Shown here: piece by piece, positions 12,301 to 20,638 of the stretch
How the letters are laid out: each line of letters begins with the position of its first letter
How positions within the stretch are numbered: the stretch's first letter is position 1
DNA from: Azolla pinnata
Lineage: Eukaryota; Streptophyta; Polypodiopsida; Salviniales; Salviniaceae
Assembly: GCA_037176905.1 (NCBI GenBank)
Contig: JBBBWG010029277.1
Span: 1-31,580, forward strand
Direction of reading: 5' to 3'
DNA: 31,580 nucleotides
Made by a program: the position numbers and the translations under genes
Notes under the pieces: model-generated
What the model saw: only the letters and a program-made list of their open reading frames with translations
The model's database searches: none
What the model was told of the DNA's origin: nothing

Positions 12301-12396
12301 TTGTAGAACTTGACCGAAGGAGAGTTAGAAGAGATTTACTGCGTTGTAGACTTGATCGAAGAAGAGATCGGCGTCGAAGGCAGAAGAAGAAGCCAT
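9349..12396 (-). CDS. MIS12: Mis12-like kinetochore protein, 8-exon model, short C-terminus
   Basis: MIS12 is a subunit of the Mis12 complex that links inner-centromere CENP-C to the Ndc80 complex at the outer kinetochore. Exons (minus): 12396-12340, 12242-12202, 12037-11980, 11337-11221, 11121-11029, 10622-10484, 9947-9855, 9368-9349, all GT-AG, joining to 205 aa. Recognition rests on FDADLFFDQVYNAAYDIFED (compare the plant pattern NPQLFINEAVNSVEDY), on the core GLDAVFNTFQEKLEKNLNRW followed by EEYSRANCFI (compare DNRLKAWESYSLRFCF), and on LDAELESVRAELLA within a coiled coil running to about residue 185. Arabidopsis MIS12 is about 238 aa, and its C-terminal leucine-rich tail is not found here. 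The last exon (AVVADC, stop 9351-9349) is the least certain part; its acceptor is strong but the exon is only 20 bp. Exon 1 carries a junction duplication (annotated separately). Confidence 0.82.
11825..11925. repeat. CATG/CATA alternating purine-pyrimidine tract in MIS12 intron 3
   Basis: The tract consists of ATGCATACATAT, ACATACCCACGTGAATGC, ACATGCACGACGCATGTATC and similar alternating RY sequence. It is the same flavour as the large tracts at 12.45-12.85, 19.19-19.43 and 20.37-20.53 kb. It contains one CACGTG hexamer. No coding role. Confidence 0.7.
12279..12359 (-). repeat. Tandem duplication of the MIS12 exon 1-intron 1 junction
   Basis: Two ~40-bp copies: 12319-12359 holds the real exon 1 end and donor, and 12279-12317 is a copy inside the intron. 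On the sense strand the shared sequence is TCGATCAAGTCTACAACGC, then TCTCTTCTAACTCTCC. The real junction reads AACGCA/GTAAATCTC. In the copy the donor is replaced by CGCTGATCTC, so it should not splice. The copy makes up about 40 percent of the 97-bp intron. Confidence 0.88.
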
Positions 12397-12450
12397 GTCC
12401 GTCCGAGCTTTCCCGCTACTGTCGCCTGCTCTTCCTGTTCAAAACCTTCG
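12397..12450 (-). promoter_or_regulatory. MIS12 proximal 5' leader
   Basis: Short unique segment directly upstream of the MIS12 ATG (12396-12394), followed upstream by the CATG-rich array. No TATA box or other motif is convincing. Called by position only. Confidence 0.35.
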
Positions 12451-12850
12451 GAGCTGATGATGCATGTCATGTGCGCACGGATGTGCATGTGGCATGTGTC
12501 CATGCATGTGCATGGCTGCACCACACGTGTGATCTCATGTGCGCATGGGGACATGCGCATCTCCCACATGGTCTGTATGCATGCTCCCATCATGGGCATC
12601 TGCATGCGCATGCCAGATATGGCACGCCTGCATACATCCATCCATCCATCCATCCATCCATCCGCATGCACATAATGTGCAATGGCCATCTTGGATGCAT
12701 GCGGATGCACGCACACGTGTATGGGTATGTATGCTCATCATGCACGTGTGCATGCACATGCGCATCAGCGCGCATGGCGCCGAAGCATCTGCAACTGCAT
12801 GCGCATGTCGATGTACATCCACATGCACACATGTACACATCCACTCCCGG
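12451..12850. repeat. CATG/GCATGC-rich low-complexity island with (CATC)n core
   Basis: About 400 bp dominated by CATGCATG, TGTGCATG, GCGCATGC and ACATGCGCAT words, with a pure ATCC tetranucleotide run at 12634-12664. The alternating purine-pyrimidine pattern is striking. Dense CATGCA(TG) matches the RY element bound by B3 factors, but here it most likely reflects repeat expansion. All six frames are open over long stretches because the words avoid stops; none is called a gene. It lies in the MIS12 upstream region. Confidence 0.85.
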
Positions 12851-13600
12851 AGTAGTGTGATCAGAAACCCTCGAATCTGTTATAGTTACTCGGTCTTAAC
12901 GCTGCTTCCGTGAACTTACACCGCATCTGTTCCCCGAAACACGTTGAAGATCGGATCTGAAAGTACCATAGCCCCGCCATATAATCGACGTTTCGGATCG
13001 AAAACATCATCACAAAGCTCGGGCAATTCCATCCTGCAATCCCAGGGAATCGAATCCGATCTGTTTCTTGAAATGGAAGCTTCATGCCTTTTTTCTCCTC
13101 CGACATGCATTATTGATCGAGTTTCAGGCATTGTATGCTCGATTGCGTTTTTGTCATCGAGTTTTGTTCACGAAGAAGAAGAACGAGCCTCAATTTTTTA
13201 GCGAGCTGTGCTGTTCCGACGCAACCTTCGAGCCACGTTGTGCGAATTCGCAGCCGATTTTTGGCACCGATGATTCTGTTTCGACCCATCATTACTGCGA
13301 TGTCAGTAAAACCATCTCAAAACCTCTGCTTCCGGCGTTGACGGAGGACCGACCTTCAAACTGACGGAGCAGTCGGAGTGTCGATCTTTCCACAAGTTGA
13401 GTGCGGTACGGAGAGATCCTCCGGGGCGTAGAGCCGGGCATCGACGAAGCGCTTCTTCGGGATCGGTTAAAAAGGCTGTGGGGAAGGAATAGTCGTATGG
13501 AGGTTTGAAAGGGGCATTGGGAGGAGGTATCAGGCAAAACACCTGGACAAATTGCGGGCAGGGCTCGAAGGCTCTCGAAGCTCTCGAAGCGCTGCTTCCC
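12851..13600. other. Unassigned unique sequence
   Basis: About 750 bp without recognisable genes or repeats, moderate GC, with many TCGA-rich words. Overlapping short open frames on both strands show no family motif. It could be distal MIS12 promoter. The GC-richer part (13360-13600) is colinear with nothing I can name. Confidence 0.4.
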
Positions 13601-13604
13601 CACA

Positions 13605-13975
13605 GAACTGCCCTCTTGAATGGCAGATGGATCATCTGGATGGTTCAATGGATGAATGCCTGGATAGATGGATGCAAATGGATGCATGGATACGATGGAT
13701 ACGATGGATACGATGGGCCGTCATGGGCATCTCTCTTGAATGGCAGATGGATCATGGATGGTTCAATGGAGGAATGGCTGGATAGATGGATGCAAATGGA
13801 TCATGGGTGGATGGATGGCTGGATGATGGATACGGTGGATGCATGGATGGATGGTTGGATGATGGATACGATGGGTGCATGGATGGATGGATGGATGGAT
13901 GGATAGATGGATAGATGATGGATACGACGCATGCATGTATGGATGGATACGAAGGGTCGCCATGGGCATCTCTCT
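13605..13975. repeat. GGAT-rich array with a nested ~120-bp duplication
   Basis: GGATGGATGGAT-type DNA. A longer segment CTCTTGAATGGCAGATGGAT followed by GGATGGTTCAATGGA and GATAGATGGATGCAAATGGA occurs twice, at about 13612-13685 and 13732-13803. A decamer GATACGATGG is repeated three times at about 13690-13715. The phrase CATGGGCATCTCTC recurs at about 13724 and 13961. The array therefore grew by both slippage and segmental duplication. Frames through it are artefacts. Confidence 0.88.
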
Positions 13976-14002
13976 CTCTATGCATGCATACATGTGTTTT
14001 CC

Positions 14003-14032
14003 CCTTTTTCTTTTTATAAAAAAAGAAAAAGG
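14003..14032. repeat. Short inverted repeat (hairpin), 13-bp perfect arms
   Basis: CCTTTTTCTTTTT at 14003-14015 pairs perfectly with AAAAAGAAAAAGG at 14020-14032 across a 4-nt loop. It is A/T rich, and it is followed by an ATT trinucleotide run. Confidence 0.75.
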
Positions 14033-14068
14033 CGTTCATTCATTAATTATTCAAATCAGGCCAACGTG

Positions 14069-14100
14069 TATTATTATTATTATTATTATTAGTAGTAGTA
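14069..14100. repeat. (TTA)n / (GTA)n trinucleotide microsatellite
   Basis: A TATTATT run of about eight units passes into AGTAGTAGTA immediately upstream of the GC-rich promoter-like block. Confidence 0.85.
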
Positions 14101-14292
14101 CGGCGGCCAAAATATGCGGTGGGCCCCGCGCCACGTGGACCCCGCCACGTGGAGGCGCGCCAAAACAAGCAAGAAGAAATATTCTCCTTCCCCCTCGCCT
14201 CCAAAGACGGGCCCCCGCCAAATTTGGCTGGAGATTCCAGAATCTTCTCCCGCCACAGAATATAAGCTGGCGAGCACGCACGCGCACGTTCG
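14101..14292 (+). promoter_or_regulatory. GC-rich promoter-like block: two G-boxes, TCP sites, E2F sites, TATA
   Basis: GTGGGCCC at 14119-14126 fits both class I (GTGGGNCC) and class II (GTGGNCCC) TCP consensus sites; GTGGACCC at 14135-14142 fits class II. CCACGTGG G-boxes lie at 14131-14138 and 14145-14152. E2F-type TTTGGCGC (minus) lies at 14164-14157 and TTTGGCGG at 14222-14215. A TATAAG at 14261-14266 is correctly placed for initiation near 14290 on the plus strand. No coding gene follows on that strand before the TCP gene, whose 3' end faces it. The motif match is direct; promoter activity is inference. Confidence 0.6.
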
Positions 14293-15060
14293 TTCTGTGC
14301 GTAGATTGTGCGTGATAATCCATTCAGCGATTAGCTTAATCCGGCCGCTAATCATGCTGATTAGCATCTCGCCGCCTCCATTACTTTCGCGACCATGCTG
14401 CTAATCATGCAGCTGTGGATCAGCACAGCGTAATCTTGCTGCTAATCTTGCTGATTAGCACATCCTCGCATCGATTAATTAACGATCATGCTGCTAATCC
14501 TGCTGATCCGCAGCCAGCTGCACCTTCCTCTTCCCTCCGTCCGCTAATTCATCAGACCAGATCAATCGAAGTTCCTGCCTGATCACACCCGAGCGTAATC
14601 AAATTGAAGTTCCTGCTGCTAATTCATCACGCTGATCAACGACCAGCTGCACCGAATTCATCGACCGAATCCAACCCCTACCTGATCATCAGAGCTTGAT
14701 TGCTTAACGATGATGCTGCTAATCATTTACTAAGTTTAGCAGAGCCCAGCACCGTCTCTTCTAATTAGATCGCACCTTCTCCTCTCATAATTAGATCTGA
14801 GTCCAAGCCCTGCCTGATCAGCAGAGCTGTTTAATTACTCGATGATCTTGCTGCTAATCGTTTACCAAGTCTAGCAGCCCAGCACCTTCTCTTCTAAATA
14901 GATCGAATTCAAGCCCTGCCTGATAAGCAGAGCATCTAATTACTTGATGATCAAACTACTGAGCGTTTACTAATCCGCAGCCAGCAGCTTCGCGGATTAG
15001 ATCGGACCGATTGCGATGGCTGGCTCTGCCCGTCGGGGGCTTGGATCTCTCCACAATCTC
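14293..15060 (+). other. Repeat-structured non-coding segment, possible long non-coding transcript
   Basis: Downstream of the promoter-like block the sequence is built from recurring CTGCTAATC/GATTAGCA words. These include palindromes GCTAATCA-TGC-TGATTAGC (14347-14365) and GCTAATC-TTGCT-GATTAGC (14441-14459). From 14677 it resolves into three tandem units starting at about 14677, 14808 and 14914, each with CCTGCCTGAT(C/A)AGCAGAGC, TTGCTGCTAATC and CAGCACCTTCTCTTCTAA. No long open frame exists. Transcription is inferred only from the preceding TATA block. Confidence 0.5.
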
Positions 15061-15907
15061 ACACACCACACACGCTAGATTCCAACCATCCACAACAGAT
15101 CAACGTCTTTTTGCCCTTTTGTGTTTCTGAGTCGTTTTCTAAGGGAGTAAAAAACAAACAAACAAACAAACAAACAAACAAAACACCACGAAAAAAAGGG
15201 GTCTCTCCCCTTTTTGACCCACCACCACAGAGCCCCCCCCCCGCACTGACGATGATGCTGATGGTGGCGATGGTGGCGATGGTGATGGTGCTGATGGTGC
15301 CGATGGTGGTGAACAAAGAAAGATTCAGACGAAGAAGAAGAAGAAGATGAGTAGGATTATTACTCTTGTAATTAAAAAAATAATCAACCTGGAGGAAGGA
15401 TCAAGGAAAAATGGCGACGCCTGCTGACAAAAAATCTCATACATACAGAATAATTTGATGATGAGGATGGTGAGGGATGATGAAGAGGAGGAGGATGAAA
15501 AGAATTGCTACTGTTACAAGCGGAATAGAGTCGAGAGAGAGACAGAGCTTTGGCTTGATGAATTTGGTTGGATTCCAAGAAATTGTTGAAGGCGGAAGCG
15601 GCAGGAATTGGATCCGTGTCGGCTCCGCTCGTCTAATCTGTGTCAAATCGATTTGCGAGCTGCTGCTGCTGCTGCTGCTGCTGAAGCCCCGCCCGCTCTC
15701 AATCATCTACGGATGTATGTCGTCCCTACAACTGCTGTCGGTGGTGGGCACAGTCATTCATGGGATATGTAGTTTTAGGGTTAGTAAATCTGTAGGCAGC
15801 ATATACGACGTATATATGTGTTCTACCATGATATATGTGTAGGGATAGTTATAGATGGAGAGATCGAGAGAGATGAATGAAGGAGATGTAGGAAGGATTT
15901 GGACATT
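15061..15907 (-). other. TCP 3' flank with microsatellites
   Basis: The TCP mRNA must end in this interval, since the gene is transcribed leftward. It contains (AAAC)n at about 15150-15184, a GATGGTG-type array at 15249-15312, (GAA)n at about 15328-15348 and a CTG run at 15659-15683 (eight or nine CAG units on the TCP sense strand, about 225 bp past the stop). No gene is recognised. A canonical polyadenylation signal could not be singled out. Confidence 0.55.
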
Positions 15908-16557
15908 TCATTGGGAGGTGGTTGCTGGGTCTGGATCCGCATCCCCCGCAGCATGGAGGGAGTCGTGGTGAGGCCCTTGCTGCTGCGACTGATGTTGATG
16001 ACGATGGTGATGATGCGGCGCCGGCGCCGCTGCTACCGATCGATTGCTGTTGCTGTCGTTGTTGCTGCTAGCGCTATAATTGCTCCCCCCCTGATGATGA
16101 TGATGATGAGGATGCGGATGCGGATGAGGATGAGGATGAGGAAGATGAGGAGAATGATGATGAGGATGATGAGGAGGAGGATGGTAGGAATGATTGATAT
16201 TGAAAGATGCGAGCATGCCCAAGTGTTGATCGCCGCCGCCGCCGCCGCCGGCGGTGAGGCCGAGGCCGAGGCCCGAGAGCATCATCGAGGACGAAGGCAA
16301 TGCAAGGCCTCCGGATCCGCCTGCATCGCCGCCGCCTGCAGCATGGCCGGAGGAGAGCTGCACGTGCCCAACGTACGGGAGGCCGGCCGCGTCGGCGGGG
16401 TGGTGGAAGCTGCCGGCGTGGCCCAGCCGCGCGGCGGCGGAATGGGGATGATGAGAAGCGGGCGGCATGAAGGCGAGAGTGCTGGCCGACATCATCATGG
16501 GAACGCTGCTGCTGCTCAGGCTGCTGCTATTCCGGTGGTGGTGGTGGTGCTCCTCGT

Positions 16558-16589
<32 letters not shown>

Positions 16590-16610
16590 TTGCTGCTGCT
16601 GCTGTTGCGA

Positions 16611-16642
<32 letters not shown>

Positions 16643-17487
16643 GTGGTGGTGGTAATCGGGAATGGAAATCGAGGAGGAGATCGGGGAGTGATCGGAGCCT
16701 CCAGCTGCTGCGGGAGCCGCCACCATGCGGTAGATGGGCGGCAGCCCATTGGCTCCTGGGAAGCTCCACATAGGCTGCTGATCGCCGCCGCCCGGGCCCG
16801 GGCCCGGCCCGTAGCTCATCATCCCGCCGCCGCCGCCGCCGCCGCCAGCTGTCGGCGCCACCGGAAGCATCCAGAAGGCCGGCGGCATCAAGCTCCCCGC
16901 CCCCGCCGCCGCCCACATGGGCATCATATTGCCCGCCGCCGCCGCCGCCGCCGTCGAAGCCGTCACGTTCGCACTCGGCGGCAGCAACGCCCTCGTCGAC
17001 ACCTCCACCATCTCCCCCCCTTCCTCCTCATCCTCCTCCTCCTCCTCCTCCTCCTGCTGCTGCTCCGCTTCTTGATGATGATTCCGCAGCATCAGCGATG
17101 ATGACGCCCCCGCCCCCGACGTTCCTGCCGCCGCCGGCCTGCTGCTGCATGCCTTGTCCTCCTTCGTGGCGGAGCTGATCCCCACGGTCGCGCTGCTGCT
17201 GCTGCTGCTGCTGCTGTTCGCGGCCGTGCCGCCGCTGCCGCCCACTCCAGATCCCCCGCCCCTCGGCCTCTTCCTGCTCGTCTCCGTCATGCTGCTGCTG
17301 CTGGCTGCGCCGGACGGCTTCGTCGCCGCCGGATGATGGGGATCGCCGCCGCCGCCGCCGGCATCTTGAGCACCGAAGACGTCCACGGATCGCGGCTGCG
17401 GCGGCGGCGGCGGCGGCATCATGTGGTGGTGGTGCTGCTGCTGCTGATCCTGTGCGCCGAACGAGTGCGGGCGATCGGATCGGGCGC

Positions 17488-17540
<53 letters not shown>

Positions 17541-18823
17541 AAGGCGGACAAGGAGCCGAGCGAGGCGGCGGATGCGAGGAGCCGGTCGTGGGAGGGCGGG
17601 AAGCTGGGATGGTGGAGGTTGAGAGCAGCAGCGGGCGGGGGGAGGAGGAGATGGGGATCGCCGATGCGGGAAGCAGCAGCAGCAGCAGCAGCAGCAAAAG
17701 AAGAGGATGCAGAAGAAGAAGAAGAAGAGGCGGCGGCGGCGGCGGCGGCGGCGTGGTTATAGTGGCGATGGAGGTACTGAAGCTGCTGCTGCTGCTGAGG
17801 GAAGGAAGGGGCGGCGATGGCGAGGGCGATGGCGGAGGAGGAGGAGGAGGCGGAGGAGGAGGAGGAGGAGCGCAGGGAGGCGGCGGAGGTGTGGAAGGAG
17901 GCGGGGACGGTGCCGCTGCCGGTGGCGGCGACGACGGCGGGCTCGGCGTGGTGGAGAAGCCACTCCACCGTCTCGCCGTCCGACTTGTGGCCCAGCTCGC
18001 GCGTCAGCTGGAAGATGCGTGCGGCGCACGCCGCCGGCATCCGGATCCGCCGCCCGCGCCCGTCCACCTTCGTGTGCCGGTCCTTGCTCGAGCTCCGCTT
18101 AACCGCCGCCGTCGCCGCCGTCATCCCCGCCGTCATCGCCGCCGTCATCGCCGCCGTCATCAGCCTCCCCGCCCCGCCATCGCCATCGCCATTGCTGCTG
18201 CTGCTCTTCTTGTTGCCGCCCAGCAGCACCTCGCTCGCCGCCTTGCTGCTGCTGCTATGGCGCTGCTGCTGCTGCTCATTCTGCTGCTGCTTCCCGATCA
18301 TGCCCAGTCTGCTGTCTCCCACCGCCAACGGCGCCCCCGCCGCGCTGCTGTGATGCTGTTGATGCTGCCCCTCGCTTGTTGCTGCCGCTGTCGCCATGCT
18401 GCTGCTATTGCTGTTGCTATTGCTGTTGCTACCGCCGCCGCCTCCTCCTCCTCCTCCTCCTCCTGTATTGTTCGGATTACTCGCCGCGATGTTGAGCACG
18501 TTGTTGTTGTTGTGGTGGTGGTGGTGGTGGTGGTGCGCGAGACTGCTGCTGCTGCTGCTGCTCGGGTTGGCTATGGCGATGGCCAGAGAGGCGTCGATGC
18601 CGCCGCCGCCGCTCCTACTCAGCTGCTGCTGCTGCTCCTGCTGCTGCTGATGATGGTGATGAGGATGAGGATGATGGGGGTGCCGGCGATGGTGCAGGGT
18701 GGAGGCGGCGGCGGAGGAGGATGGCGACATGAGGTTGATGCCGTCGCCGCCATTGCTGCTGCTGCTGCCGCTGGGGTTGATGCTGAGGCTGGTTTTGGAG
18801 TCATGGCGATCGGAGACCTCCAT
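15908..18823 (-). CDS. Class I TCP transcription factor, intronless, 971 aa, homopeptide-rich
   Basis: TCP proteins are plant-specific basic helix-loop-helix-like DNA-binding factors controlling cell proliferation and growth. The TCP domain spans about residues 247-301. Its basic part is [20 protein letters not shown], followed by helix [21 protein letters not shown] and helix [22 protein letters not shown]. The lack of the class II insertion and the GRGRRIRMP form make it class I, close to the TCP8/14/15/22/23 group. Other family blocks are [10 protein letters not shown] (~645-655), [17 protein letters not shown] (~684-700) and [20 protein letters not shown] (~851-870). Relatives are usually 300-500 aa; the excess here is runs of Ser, Ala, Gln, Asn, Gly and His between these blocks, including a pure 17-unit CAG run. 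The start ATG at 18823-18821 ([10 protein letters not shown]) is the first in frame. Long frames on the opposite strand are shadows. Confidence 0.95.
17489..17540 (-). repeat. Pure (CAG)17 tract coding polyglutamine in TCP
   Basis: Fifty-two bases of uninterrupted CTG on the plus strand read as 17 CAG codons in the TCP frame, about residues 429-445. No CAA interruption is present, so the tract should be prone to length change. Smaller CAG runs occur at about 17193, 17680 and 18545. Confidence 0.93.
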
Positions 18824-19180
18824 GAAATGAAAGCAGCTCTGTTGGGGGGGGAGGGAGCTCTGTTGGGGGAGGGAGATCTGTTGGGAAGGACGGAAGCTAA
18901 GAGGCGAGGAGGGGAGGAGGAGGAGGAGGAGGAGGAGGAGGAGGAGGAGATCTCATGGCAGCAGCACAGCTGCGGCGGCGGCAGCTATGGCAGAAAGAAG
19001 AAGAAGAAGAAGAAGAGGAAAGAGAACAGCACAGCAGAAAGAAGAAGAAGAAGAAGAAGAAGAAGACGAAGACGAAGACGACGACGATGATGCTTATGGT
19101 GGCGCTCATGGTGATGATGGTGATGCTGATGGTGGTGGTGATGATGATGATGGTGATGGTGAGGTGGGTTCTATTATTGG
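18824..19180 (-). promoter_or_regulatory. TCP 5' leader and proximal promoter, pyrimidine-rich
   Basis: On the TCP sense strand the first 70 nt upstream of the ATG hold three direct repeats of CCCTCCCCCAACAGAGCT (plus-strand copies at 18835-18855, 18856-18873 and, more diverged, 18874-18889). Further up are a TCC run (18910-18950), TTC runs (about 18995-19070) and an ATC/ACC-type tract (19080-19170). CT-rich sequences near plant start sites are common and can serve as GAGA-type sites. No TATA box is convincing within the repeats. Confidence 0.5.
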
Positions 19181-19186
19181 AGACGC

Positions 19187-19432
19187 AGGGCATACATGCA
19201 TGCATACACATACATACATTCATACGTACGCGCGCACGCATACATCCACGCATGCCCACACACATACATACATGCAAACGCTCACATCCATGCATGCATG
19301 CCCCACGCACATATGCATGCATGCACGCATGCATACATATGGACACATACATACGACGGGCGTATGCATGCATGCATGCATGTGTGCATGTGTATGTGTG
19401 TGCCACGCGCGTGCGTGCATGTGTGTGGCTCT
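19187..19432. repeat. CATG/CATACA-rich low-complexity island
   Basis: Alternating RY sequence of CATGCATG, ACATACAT, CGCACGCATAC and TGTGTGCATG words upstream of the TCP leader. It is the same composition class as 12451-12850. No gene; long frames on both strands are composition artefacts. Confidence 0.85.
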
Positions 19433-19514
19433 TTCTTGGTTGATCAGGTTCCTTCGGCCTGCATCGTCAACGATCGAATCAGATAATAAGCTACGATGAT
19501 AGAATACTCGAGAG

Positions 19515-19945
19515 CTGGATCGATCGATCGATCTCGCTATCTACCGCTCGGGCTTGTATTGATCATCTGCTATATGTCGATCAGTCGATCGATTTGTCTG
19601 CTGTTTTGGCTTGTATCGGTCGTCTGCTATATGTCGATCGATCCGTCGATCTATCGGCTGCTTAGGCTTTGTATCGATCATCTGCTATATGTTGATCGAT
19701 CAATCTCTCTGTCTGCTGCTTTGGCTTGAATCGATCTTCTGTTATATAAAGATCGATCGATGGATCTCTCTGTTTGCTGCTCAGGCTTGTATCGATCATC
19801 TACTATATGTCGATTGATCGATCTCTCCGTCTGCTGCTTAGGCTTGTATCGATCGATCTCTTTGTCTACTGCTTTAGGCTTGTATTGACCTTCCGGTATG
19901 TGTCGATCGACCACTCTGTCTATCTTTGGAATCGATCTTCTGCCA
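19515..19945. repeat. 57-bp minisatellite rich in GATC palindromes, about seven units
   Basis: Units carry GGCTTGTATCGATCATCTGC, TATATGTCGATCGATC and TCTCTGTCTGCTGCTT. GGCTTG(T/A) recurs at about 19551, 19608, 19665 (as GGCTTTG), 19723, 19784, 19841 and 19877, giving periods 57, 57, 58, 61, 57 and 36. Because 57 is a multiple of three, a plus-strand frame stays open through several units and repeats ICYMSID-like peptides. I regard that as an artefact. Its density of TCGA and GATC sites is notable. Confidence 0.92.
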
Positions 19946-20136
19946 TTGGCCTATATAGATTGACCGTCAAGCTCATCATTCGGCTCAAACTCACAATTTC
20001 CACCCATCCTTTTGTTGTCGAGTACGAGCCTTCATCAGGGTTTTGGTTTTGTTTCTGTTCTTTGGAAGTGCCATTTCTAGTTAGTTTTAGTAAAAAAAAA
20101 AGAAGGAAAACCATTTTGTGTGTTATTTGGATTCCC
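19946..20136. other. Unique spacer between minisatellites
   Basis: About 190 bp without recognisable features apart from an A-run near 20090. It separates the 57-bp array from a TA/CATA microsatellite cluster. Confidence 0.4.
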
Positions 20137-20240
20137 TATATATACATATACATACATACACATATAGATAGATAGATAGACAGATATATAGATATACTAT
20201 GTATGTATGTATGTGTGTGTGTGTGCATGCATGTATGTGC
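20137..20240. repeat. Compound TA/CATA/GATA/GTAT/GT microsatellite
   Basis: Adjacent short runs of TATATA, CATACATACA, GATAGATAGATA, TATGTATGTATG and GTGTGTGTG, ending in CATGCATG. Typical slippage DNA. Confidence 0.9.
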
Positions 20241-20359
20241 TCATTTAAGGGCTGTTTTATTTATGGGGGGTTGGTTAGTTCCAACAAAAACATCTAATGC
20301 TAGTAATTAGGGGCTTGCTTATTAATTAACTACTTCTGGCTACCTACTATTTTTGGACA

Positions 20360-20530
20360 CACATACATACATACCTACCCACATGCATGCATGCATGCAT
20401 GCATCCATCCATCCCATGATGTGGTGAGCCAAGCCACATGCATGCATGCATCCATCCACGCATGCCCCATGATGTGGTGAGCCAAGCCACATGCATGCAT
20501 GCATCCATGCATATCCCATGATGTGGGTGA
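20360..20530. repeat. ~51-bp tandem repeat, three copies, with GCATGCAT core
   Basis: The phrase CCATGATGTGGTGAGCCAAG followed by CCACATGCATGCATGCATCC occurs at about 20414 and 20467 and in part at about 20516 (periods 53 and 49). It is preceded by a pure GCATGCAT run from about 20382 to 20404. Confidence 0.9.
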
Positions 20531-20638
20531 GCATGAGGACAAAGGGAGAGGGGGCTTTAAAGGTAGAAGTGCTCTCTTTACACTTCATTTTTGTACTTAC
20601 AAGCCCCCTTTCTTTTGCCCCCTCCTTAGATTCTCCTC

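Noticed and set aside
12336-12913. Several overlapping long frames on both strands in the CATG island
   Set aside because: Composition artefact of alternating CATG words; products are His/Met/Cys-rich low complexity with no conservation signal.
13292-13687. A 131-codon minus-strand frame
   Set aside because: Half of it is GGAT-array translation and the rest shows no family motif.
15899-17101. A 400-codon plus-strand frame opposite the TCP 3' half
   Set aside because: Same reason: shadow of the TCP reading frame with Met/Arg/Leu-rich repeat translation.
17333-19090. A 585-codon plus-strand frame opposite the TCP gene
   Set aside because: It is antisense to a clear TCP coding region; triplet-repeat and GC-rich composition removes stops on the other strand, and the product is low complexity.
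19496-20175. Plus-strand frames with ICYMSID repeats
   Set aside because: Arise because the minisatellite period of 57 is a multiple of three.
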